Assembly (NCBI GenBank): GCA_003671065.1
Contig: QWPU01000102.1
Coordinates: 1-9,316 of the forward strand
DNA length: 9,316 nt
Direction of reading: 5' to 3'
Origin: Planctomycetota bacterium
GTDB taxonomy: Bacteria; Planctomycetota; Phycisphaerae; Phycisphaerales; SM1A02
Shown: piece after piece, positions 1 to 5,982 of the stretch
How the letters are laid out: each line of letters opens with the position of its first letter
Position numbering within the stretch: the first letter of the stretch is position 1
Made by a program: the position numbers and the translations under genes
Notes under the pieces: generated by a model
Seen by the model: the letters and a program-made list of their open reading frames with translations, nothing else
Databases searched by the model: none
Told to the model about the DNA's origin: nothing

Positions 1-630
1 CACGCTGACACGCTTTCGATGGAACTGTCGATCAATGGCGAGCGGATCCTCACAAACTCTGGGACAGGCGAGTACGGACTCAGTGCAGAACGGCTTCGCC
101 AACGCGGAACCGCCGCGCACAACACCGTTTCGATCGGGGCCGCGGATTCGTCCGAAGTCTGGAGCGGATTTCGCGTCGCTCGGCGCGCCCATCCGTTTGG
201 CCTGTCCATTACTGAGTCCATGACTGAATCCTCTGTTGAGGCAGGAGGAGTGGTACGAATAACCTGCGCTCACGATGGATTCCGCTGGCTCAAAGGCCGT
301 CCTCGCCACAAGCGAACATGGGTTTTCAGCCTGAAATCAGTGGAAATTACCGATGCGATCACATGGAGCGCAGGAGCGCAGCCCAGCCCCTCATGCATCG
401 ATCGAACCCCAATCGCTCACTGGCATTGCGCCGTTGAGGTCGCCTCTAGCAGCACGGTCTCAGTCAGTTTGCAACCACGCGAATCGTCCCCGATCACCCT
501 CACAATCACTGGCGGCGAGCTCGCCGTGGCCCAAACAACCTTTCATCCTGAGTTCGGAGTTATCCGATATCAACCCAAGATCCTTGCCGCGATTTCGGGC
601 GCTTGTATCACCACTCGAATTGTCTGGTAG
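1..630 (+). CDS. Heparinase II/III-family protein, C-terminal part (5' truncated by window)
   Basis: The reading frame is open from base 1 to the TAG at 628-630, so only the last 209 residues are present and the true start lies upstream. The first residues, HADTLSMELSINGERIL, followed by NSGTGEYG and then TAAHNTV about 20 residues later, match the beta-rich C-terminal domain of the heparinase II/III family (PF07940). Members of this family are polysaccharide lyases or polysaccharide-processing enzymes, usually periplasmic, acting on uronic-acid-containing glycans. Many bacterial homologues without a known substrate sit inside exopolysaccharide or lipopolysaccharide clusters, and here a glycosyltransferase follows after only 6 bases. 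An exported role in trimming or modifying a surface glycan is therefore inferred. The ATG at 19 lies within the conserved domain and is not the start. Codon choice differs from the genes downstream: alanine GCG is used in only about 5 of 21 cases and arginine CGA is frequent. The catalytic half is outside the window, so activity cannot be judged. Confidence 0.85.
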   Translation, partial: HADTLSMELSINGERILTNSGTGEYGLSAERLRQRGTAAHNTVSIGAADSSEVWSGFRVARRAHPFGLSITESMTESSVEAGGVVRITCAHDGFRWLKGRPRHKRTWVFSLKSVEITDAITWSAGAQPSPSCIDRTPIAHWHCAVEVASSSTVSVSLQPRESSPITLTITGGELAVAQTTFHPEFGVIRYQPKILAAISGACITTRIVW

Positions 631-636
631 CGCACT

Positions 637-1854
637 TTGCACATTCTCTTCCTGACCGACAACTTCCCTCCAGAAGTGAACGCGCCAGCGAGCCGCACCT
701 TCGAGCATTGCCGCGAGTGGGTGAAGGCAGGGCACCGCGTCACTGTTGTGACCTGCGCGCCGAATTTTCCAAAGGGCAAAGTCTTTGATGGCTATCAGAA
801 TCGTTTGTGGTCGCGCGAAACGATGGACGGCATCGATGTTGTGCGCGTGTGGTCGTATGTGACCGCCAACGAAGGATTTCTGCGCCGCATTCTCGACTAC
901 CAGAGTTACATGGTGACCGCGACGATCGCGAGTCTCTTCATTCGTCGCGTGGACCTCGTCATCGGCACCAGCCCGCAGTTCTTCACTGCGTGCGCTGCGT
1001 ATGTGGTGAGTCGGCTGAAGTTCCGCCCCTACATCTTTGAGTTGCGAGATCTTTGGCCTGAGTCGATTAAGGCCGTGGGTGCGATGAAGAACGCGCGCGC
1101 TATTGCGCTGCTTGAATCGCTTGAACTATTTCTCTATCGCAAGAGCGCGCGCGTGGTGAGCGTCACGCAGTCGTTCAAAAACATTCTGGTTCGCCGCGGC
1201 ATTGATGCGGCCAAGATTGAAGTCGTTACCAACGGCGTCGATCTGTCGAACTTCAAGCCGCGCGCGAAGGACGCAGCGCTGACGAAAGAACTTGGTCTCG
1301 AAGGCGCGTTCGTTGCGGGCTACATCGGCACGCACGGACTCGCGCATGGACTCGAAACATTGCTTGCTGCGGCTGAAAAACTGCGCGGCAAGGGCTTCGT
1401 CTTTCTCTTCCTCGGTGACGGCGCGCGCAAGCAAGCGCTGCGCGATCAAGCCGCAGCGATGAAACTCGACAATGTTGTGTTCATCGACTCAGTGTCGAAA
1501 GCCGATGTCGCGCGCTATTGGTCACTGCTCGATGTGAGCGTGATTCACTTGAAGAAGACGGATCTCTTCACCACAGTGATTCCATCGAAACTCTTTGAGT
1601 CGATGGGCATGGGCTTGCCTGTGCTTCACGGCGTTGCGGGTGAAAGCGCAGACATCGTGCGCGCGGAAGGTGCTGGCATTCCGTTCACGCCTGAATCTGC
1701 TGATGAACTCGCCGCTGCGCTTGAGCGCTTGAAATCGAATCCAGCTGAGCTCGAGCAGTTTCGCACGAGTTGCCTCAAGGGCGCGCAGCATTACGACCGC
1801 ACGAATCTCGCGCTCAAGATGTTGCGCGTGCTCGAAGCAGTCGTCAAGAAATAA
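637..1854 (+). CDS. WbuB-like GT4 family glycosyltransferase
   Basis: This complete 405-residue protein has the usual length for family GT4 retaining glycosyltransferases with the GT-B fold. The N-terminus (HILFLTDNFPPEVNAPASRT, then GHRVTVVTCAPNFPKGK) is characteristic of the WbuB-like branch, which transfers sugars from nucleotide donors to lipid-linked O-antigen or exopolysaccharide intermediates at the cytoplasmic face of the inner membrane. The acceptor domain covers about residues 1-185 and the donor domain about 195-390. The linker motif NGVD is at 199-202 and the donor-site segment IPSKLFESMGMGLPVL carries Glu321. The first glutamate of the general EX7E motif is a threonine here. A hydrophobic patch around residues 75-115 is typical of peripheral membrane attachment. 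The start is a TTG 6 bases after the preceding stop, with no Shine-Dalgarno sequence, so translational coupling to the heparinase-like gene is likely. The donor and acceptor sugars cannot be read from the sequence. Confidence 0.92.
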   Translation: MHILFLTDNFPPEVNAPASRTFEHCREWVKAGHRVTVVTCAPNFPKGKVFDGYQNRLWSRETMDGIDVVRVWSYVTANEGFLRRILDYQSYMVTATIASLFIRRVDLVIGTSPQFFTACAAYVVSRLKFRPYIFELRDLWPESIKAVGAMKNARAIALLESLELFLYRKSARVVSVTQSFKNILVRRGIDAAKIEVVTNGVDLSNFKPRAKDAALTKELGLEGAFVAGYIGTHGLAHGLETLLAAAEKLRGKGFVFLFLGDGARKQALRDQAAAMKLDNVVFIDSVSKADVARYWSLLDVSVIHLKKTDLFTTVIPSKLFESMGMGLPVLHGVAGESADIVRAEGAGIPFTPESADELAAALERLKSNPAELEQFRTSCLKGAQHYDRTNLALKMLRVLEAVVKK

Positions 1855-1899
1855 CGCGTCAGTGGTGTGGCGCGCAGTCACGCTTCAATCACACACGCA

Positions 1900-2976
1900 T
1901 CAGGTGTTGCCGAAGTACTTCGCGTAGAGCGCAGCGATATCGCCTGCCTCTTCAAGTTCGAGCAAGGCGACATTGACTTCGCGGCGCAGCGGACTGTTTC
2001 GAGGCAAAGCGAAGCCATAATCGCGTTTCTCAAATACTGGTCCTGTCACCGTGATATTCAACGCGGGATGTGACTGGTTATACGCTTCGAGCTGTAAGCC
2101 ATCACTTACCACGGCATCCGCTTGCAACGCCATCATCGCGTCAACAGCTTCTCCGAGCGAGGGAAATGTGAGCACACCGAATCCGCGCTTGAGGCAGTAG
2201 TCTTCGCCGGTCGTTCCCTTGACCACTGCGACAGTCTTGTCGGCAAGATCATCCACGCGACCGACATCATGCTGCATGCTCTGGGCAGTCATGACTGAGG
2301 TCACGGTCGAAGTGACATACGCGACGGTGCTGATGCCAAACACGAGCCAAATTGCAGCGAGAATCTTGGTGTACCAGGTGGATGTCGAACTCACTTTGGT
2401 CTTCCCGCTCATGGTGAGCGTGGTGGTGCGAAAGAGCGCTTCAGCAAAAGCATCGTGTGAGGCTTCTGGAAAATCTTTGTCGATGCGCTTCCAGAAGAGC
2501 ATGAGGAACACGCTCAACACCACAATGCACAACGCGCCGTAGCCGAACACCGCGAGATGTCCTCGGTCCTTGAGTGCACTGAAGAGCCGCGCGAACGAAT
2601 GCTTTGGGACCGTGTTGACCATCACGCGCAATCCGCCGTCAGCAATGGAACAGGTGAAGTCCATGCGCGCCACGCGTGCGCTAGTGATGAACGAATCGCA
2701 GACGGCGATGTCGACCTCGCCTCGCTGGGTTGCGTCGAGCAAACTCGCAAATGTTGTGTACTCGGTGATGGCACTTTGCCGCTCTAACTTCGACTCGATT
2801 TGCCCCCACAGTTCGTAGGAATAGCCTTTGTACACGCCCTTCGCATCTTTTGTGACGAAAGGCGGCTCGACAAAAACGCCGACTCGGACGGCCTCGGTTG
2901 GAGCAGAATCTTGCGTGGGAGTCGCGGTCTGCGCGAAAGTCGCGGCGAGCGAGAGAAGTGATGCAGCGAACATCAT
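1900..2976 (-). CDS. Prokaryotic ionotropic glutamate receptor-like channel (SBP domain with two-helix pore)
   Basis: From the ATG at 2976 this is a 358-residue protein with the GluR0 layout. After a short hydrophobic signal peptide, lobe S1 starts at VRVGVFVEPPF (30-40) and includes GYSYEL (51-56) and SARVARMDFT, with an arginine near 101 in the position that binds ligand carboxylate in this fold. TM1 is about 140-162, a re-entrant pore segment 176-193, and TM2 about 203-230, ending in AYVTSTVTSVMT, the counterpart of the SYTANLAAF/ASFTATLTS gating motif. Lobe S2 follows with GTTGEDY (254-260) and AVVSD (288-292). There is no fourth helix, as usual in bacteria. The expected role is a ligand-gated channel or sensor opening on amino-acid binding in the periplasm. 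The pore loop reads TLTMSGKTK where potassium channels have TVGYGD, so ion selectivity is uncertain. A GTG at 3057 would add 27 residues (385 total) and leave only 24 bases to the divergent gene. I prefer 2976 because the hydrophobic signal follows it directly. It is convergent with the glycosyltransferase, whose stop is 45 bases away. Confidence 0.87.
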   Translation of the reverse strand: MMFAASLLSLAATFAQTATPTQDSAPTEAVRVGVFVEPPFVTKDAKGVYKGYSYELWGQIESKLERQSAITEYTTFASLLDATQRGEVDIAVCDSFITSARVARMDFTCSIADGGLRVMVNTVPKHSFARLFSALKDRGHLAVFGYGALCIVVLSVFLMLFWKRIDKDFPEASHDAFAEALFRTTTLTMSGKTKVSSTSTWYTKILAAIWLVFGISTVAYVTSTVTSVMTAQSMQHDVGRVDDLADKTVAVVKGTTGEDYCLKRGFGVLTFPSLGEAVDAMMALQADAVVSDGLQLEAYNQSHPALNITVTGPVFEKRDYGFALPRNSPLRREVNVALLELEEAGDIAALYAKYFGNT

Positions 2977-3081
2977 GTCAAGGTAACAGGGAGACTTCCT
3001 GCTCGGCGCGCAGCGGTGCGATCTTGCACGATCCGCGGAGTCAGTTCTTGAGTTCACTCAGTTGCGAAGTAGACTCGCGCT
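2977..3081. promoter_or_regulatory. Divergent intergenic region between receptor and Tat flavoprotein genes
   Basis: These 105 bases separate the start codons of two divergently transcribed genes and must hold both promoters if the receptor starts at 2976. I see no strong -35/-10 pair on either strand and no Shine-Dalgarno sequence before either start. Two short inverted repeats occur, GTGC-gatctt-GCAC at 3016-3029 and TGAG-ttca-CTCA at 3049-3060, but their 4-base arms are too short to call operators. If the receptor starts at the GTG at 3057 instead, most of this region is coding. Confidence 0.4.
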
Positions 3082-4839
3082 GTGCCTCGCAACTCTCACG
3101 GTCAACCGCCGAATCGACGCGACTTCTTGCGCAGCAGTGGTACTGCGGCAGTTGGTCTTGGCCTTGCACTGCTGCGTCGTGGTGCGCTGCCGAGTGGTGT
3201 TGCCTATGCGCTTTCCCGCGGTGGAAATGCCTTCGCCGTCCCACCGACGAATCCGCTCAATCCGCACCCGATTCTTGAATTGAGTGACCTCGCACTTGGA
3301 CCGAGCGAAACCATCGGCGGTCTTCCGTTTGCGTCGCGCTGGCATGGTGATTGGTTTGGTCGTGAGTACATCCCGCTTCATTCGCCCGAAGATGGAGGCA
3401 GTGGTGGGCCGTTGACCGAACCGATTGTTGATGTCGCGATCATCGGCGGTGGGCTCTCAGGTCTTGCGGCCGCGCATCTCTTGCCCGATGCGAAGGTCGC
3501 GCTCTTTGATCTGCGTCCGCGTCTCGGTGGTAATGCGCTCGGTGAGCGTTGGCGCGGCGTGCCGTATTCACTCGGCTCTGCCTACTTCATGGTGGCTGGC
3601 AGCGGCACTGCAGAAGACGCGCTCTATCACGAACTCGGCGTCTATGACACTGCGCGCATTGACACGCCTGAGATCACGCCGTTTGAGTTTGAAGGCGCGA
3701 TCTCGCAAGATCCGTGCGCGAATTGTTCGGATGAAATGCGCTTGCGCTATCACGCGTTTCGCGCCGCGCTTGCGATCTACGCGGGCAAGACCTATCCAGA
3801 TATTCCGATGTTGCCAAAGAGTGAGCGACTCGTACGTGAACTTGATGTCAGCGACTTTCGCAGTTCAGTGCGAGCAGCAGCGGGGGGCGAACTTCCGCCG
3901 CTCGTTGAAGCGAGTTTGCAGGCGTATTGCTATTCGAGTTTCGGTGTTGGATGGCAAGAACTTTCGGCTGCAGCAGGATGGAACTTCATCGCCGCCGAGG
4001 AGTACGGTCGCATCGTGCTGCCTGGCGGAAACGCAGGTCTCGCCGCGCTTTTATGGCGAAAAATCGCGCAACGCGAAGGCAACGCAGTGCAAGGCACCAC
4101 GCCGATCGCGCGCACGCACGCGACGGTGATCAGCGTTGAAGCAGTGCATGGTTCAGTGCTCATTCGTTGGCGCGATGCGCACGGTCGAGCGCGCATCACG
4201 CAGGCGCGCGATGCAGTGATGTGCTGCCCACTGCATGTCGCGCGCCATCTTGTCACGAAACTAGAAACGCTTGATGAACCGAAACTCCAAGCGATGCATC
4301 GCGTGGAAAGCGTTGCGTATGTCGTCGCCAATGTGCTGCTCGAGCAACCCCCCAAGATCGATCACTACGACATCTTCACCATTCACGACAAAGAGTTTCC
4401 ACGCGCCGGCGAAGACTGCGAGTTCGATCGTCGCATCACCGATGTGCTCGATGGTTCCTTCGCGCCAAGCGCAGGCGCACAAGCCAACGCTGATGTGCTC
4501 ACGCTCTATTGGCCGCTGCCATGGCACACTGCGCGGTTTTCAATCGTGCACGATGACGATTGGCGCAGTTACGCCGAGATTGGCGCGCCGCAGATCGACC
4601 GCATTCTTTCGCTCGTGGGCTCCTCGCGCGCAGCGGTGAAACAGATTCGCATGACGCGTTGGGGTCACGCGATGAGTTTCGCCGTTCCTGGGTTTTACGG
4701 CTCGAACGCGCCACTAGATATACAGCGACCGTTCGAAGGTCACATTCATTTCGCGCATCAAGATGTGTGGGCACTGCCCGCATGGGAAACCTGTCTGGCG
4801 GAAGCGCGTCGAGTGGTTGCTGCCATCGGTCGCGGTTAG
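3082..4839 (+). CDS. Tat-exported FAD-dependent oxidoreductase (amine oxidase-like)
   Basis: This 585-residue protein begins at the GTG at 3082, the first start after an in-frame TAG at 3070-3072. Residues 11-20 (NRRDFLRSSG) followed by GTAAVGLGLALL form a twin-arginine signal, so the folded cofactor-bearing enzyme should be exported. The FAD-binding Rossmann unit is IVDVAIIGGGLSGLAAAHLL (115-134), with the ribose-binding acidic end at ALFDLRPRLGGNA (140-152). This resembles the NAD_binding_8/amine-oxidase superfamily that includes spermidine dehydrogenase-like proteins. The C-terminal GHIHFAHQDVWALPAWE (553-569) is the second FAD contact and closes the domain. A CxxC pair is at 212-215 and a CC pair at 381-382; in an exported protein these may form disulfides or bind metal. 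The substrate is unknown; an amine or amino acid is possible but not shown. It is divergent from the glutamate receptor-like gene, with the start codons about 105 bases apart, and followed after 106 bases by a small secreted protein gene. No Shine-Dalgarno sequence is visible. Confidence 0.87.
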   Translation: MPRNSHGQPPNRRDFLRSSGTAAVGLGLALLRRGALPSGVAYALSRGGNAFAVPPTNPLNPHPILELSDLALGPSETIGGLPFASRWHGDWFGREYIPLHSPEDGGSGGPLTEPIVDVAIIGGGLSGLAAAHLLPDAKVALFDLRPRLGGNALGERWRGVPYSLGSAYFMVAGSGTAEDALYHELGVYDTARIDTPEITPFEFEGAISQDPCANCSDEMRLRYHAFRAALAIYAGKTYPDIPMLPKSERLVRELDVSDFRSSVRAAAGGELPPLVEASLQAYCYSSFGVGWQELSAAAGWNFIAAEEYGRIVLPGGNAGLAALLWRKIAQREGNAVQGTTPIARTHATVISVEAVHGSVLIRWRDAHGRARITQARDAVMCCPLHVARHLVTKLETLDEPKLQAMHRVESVAYVVANVLLEQPPKIDHYDIFTIHDKEFPRAGEDCEFDRRITDVLDGSFAPSAGAQANADVLTLYWPLPWHTARFSIVHDDDWRSYAEIGAPQIDRILSLVGSSRAAVKQIRMTRWGHAMSFAVPGFYGSNAPLDIQRPFEGHIHFAHQDVWALPAWETCLAEARRVVAAIGRG

Positions 4840-4910
4840 CGTCTTCGCAACGCCCGTGCTCAAGCGGAGCAACTTCCCTACGAGAATCACAGGGAAATTT
4901 CAGGCATTTT

Positions 4911-4936
4911 GGAACAGCCGCGCGGTCCTGCGCGTC
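4911..4936 (+). promoter_or_regulatory. Candidate ECF sigma-type promoter (GGAAC-N17-CGTC)
   Basis: GGAAC at 4911-4915 and CGTC at 4933-4936 are separated by 17 bases, the arrangement expected for promoters of many extracytoplasmic-function sigma factors. The downstream element ends about 10 bases before the ATG at 4946, so transcription would start within a few bases of the codon. The element lies in the 106-base gap after the oxidoreductase gene. It was recognised by eye only, and a chance match cannot be excluded. Confidence 0.3.
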
Positions 4937-4945
4937 ATCTTTGTG

Positions 4946-5509
4946 ATGAGTAGCGTTCTTGATTTTTGCCCTCAGTATCGAGATTCTCGCACGCTCGCCG
5001 CCGTCGCCCACGGTTGCGCTCGCAAGATTGCGGTTGGTTTCGCGCTTGTGATGCTGCTGCCAACAACGGCCGCGCTCGGCGGCGTGCGAGAGTCTCCATT
5101 TCCGAATGCACCGTTTGCGGAGGAAGCGCTCTTCTTCGATGAATCGGTGAAGGCGCCTCTGACATGGTCGTTGAGCGAACCGCTTGGACTCACCGTCATG
5201 AGTCCGCTGAGCGATGTGTTTGTGTTGCAGTTGTTTGCAAATGTGGCACCGACGAGCGACATCGCTTCAGTTGCGTCGTTTGTTTCGCAACCAACCTTCG
5301 CGTGGGAAACTTCGATCTCGCTTGCATGGCATGTGAACTCGCAATGGGATGCGTCGATCGGTGCGAGTTGGCGCTCGCTTGATAGCAGCGTTTTTGATGC
5401 AGGATTTCTCGAAGGTACGCCAGCACGCGAGGCGGATCTATCAGCTGGCGCATCAACTGATGGTGCAAGCGAAGGCGTGCTCTGGCTGCGTATTGGCGCT
5501 GATTTCTAG
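4946..5509 (+). CDS. Small secreted, possibly outer-membrane beta-barrel, protein of unknown function
   Basis: I do not recognise a family. The frame stays open from upstream, but the ATG at 4946 is the best start. It gives 187 residues beginning with a plausible Sec signal: positively charged ARK at 25-27, hydrophobic IAVGFALVMLLPTTAAL to about 44, then likely cleavage after TAALG. Earlier starts such as GTG at 4943 or others back to 4763 would put 60 or more residues before the signal or overlap the oxidoreductase gene. The mature part is about 140 residues. Alternating hydrophobic and polar stretches (TSISLAWHV at 122-130, DASIGASWRSL at 135-145) and the last strand LWLRIGADF ending in phenylalanine resemble the final strands and the BAM-recognition end of an outer-membrane protein. 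The length suggests a small barrel or only part of one. A candidate ECF-type promoter ends about 10 bases before the ATG, which would make the transcript nearly leaderless. Its 3' end converges on the 144-residue membrane protein gene with 14 bases between them. Confidence 0.65.
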   Translation: MSSVLDFCPQYRDSRTLAAVAHGCARKIAVGFALVMLLPTTAALGGVRESPFPNAPFAEEALFFDESVKAPLTWSLSEPLGLTVMSPLSDVFVLQLFANVAPTSDIASVASFVSQPTFAWETSISLAWHVNSQWDASIGASWRSLDSSVFDAGFLEGTPAREADLSAGASTDGASEGVLWLRIGADF

Positions 5510-5523
5510 CGGAAACGCGTGTG

Positions 5524-5958
5524 TCAGCCCTTTGCGGCGCGACCGCCAATGAAGCTCGCGATAATCGGCAACGCGAGCCCTGGAATGATCATCCACGACG
5601 GATGCGGAATCATCCAGAAGTTCAGCGCGACAAACAGCGCGTTGAGAAAACCAATCGACAGTGCTGCAGGGACCTTGAGTATCGGCGTCACGCGCGCGGC
5701 GATCCAACCACCCGTCAGTCCTCCAGCGGTCCACGCGACGAGTAACACCACGAAGGCCTCGAGGGGAACACTTGGCAGCGCCGCCGTCATCGCTTCGCGC
5801 GCCGAAGGATCTTGCTTCATCATCAGTGCCGTGGCGGCTTCCATCTCGGCGCCCACAGGAAAATACTTGTGTCCGATGAGTTCGACGACCCACACGAACG
5901 CGCTCATGACGATGAGCCCTAGCGGGATGGAGAGAAAGAGTCGAAGAATGTTTAGCAT
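5524..5958 (-). CDS. Four-helix integral membrane protein of unknown function
   Basis: This 144-residue protein has four predicted transmembrane helices, at about 5-27, 67-88, 96-116 and 120-140. Between the first two is a polar stretch (30-65) rich in charged and small residues, probably on one side of the membrane. I recognise the pattern of an uncharacterised bacterial family: VVELIGHKYFP after the first helix (His30), the glycine-rich TAGGLTGGWIAARV in the second, and IPHPSW (117-122) before the last. No function is established, and the conserved histidines near the membrane surface are only a hint of a binding site. The start ATG lies 24 bases after the stop of the large DUF2339 gene on the same strand, so the two are probably co-transcribed with this gene last. 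The gap shows no Shine-Dalgarno sequence. The 3' end is 14 bases from the convergent small secreted protein gene, with no terminator hairpin visible between them. Confidence 0.82.
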   Translation of the reverse strand: MLNILRLFLSIPLGLIVMSAFVWVVELIGHKYFPVGAEMEAATALMMKQDPSAREAMTAALPSVPLEAFVVLLVAWTAGGLTGGWIAARVTPILKVPAALSIGFLNALFVALNFWMIPHPSWMIIPGLALPIIASFIGGRAAKG

Positions 5959-5982
5959 GAGGCAAGGGTATCCATCGCGCGT

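Noticed and set aside
1855..1899. Possible bidirectional terminator between the convergent glycosyltransferase and receptor genes
   Set aside because: Only a 5-base GTGTG/CACAC pairing with a 20-base loop was found, with no T-run on either strand.
3016..3060. Short inverted repeats in the divergent intergenic region as operator sites
   Set aside because: Arms of 4 bases are expected by chance in 100 bases and do not extend further.
3425..4129. Plus-strand frame of about 234 codons inside the oxidoreductase gene
   Set aside because: It overlaps completely a gene with clear Tat and FAD motifs; the alternative product is basic and shows no domain.
4499..5011. Minus-strand frame of about 170 codons antisense to the oxidoreductase 3' end
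   Set aside because: The composition is dominated by arginine, serine and alanine, as expected from a shadow of a GC-rich gene, and it conflicts with the conserved FAD-binding C-terminus on the other strand.
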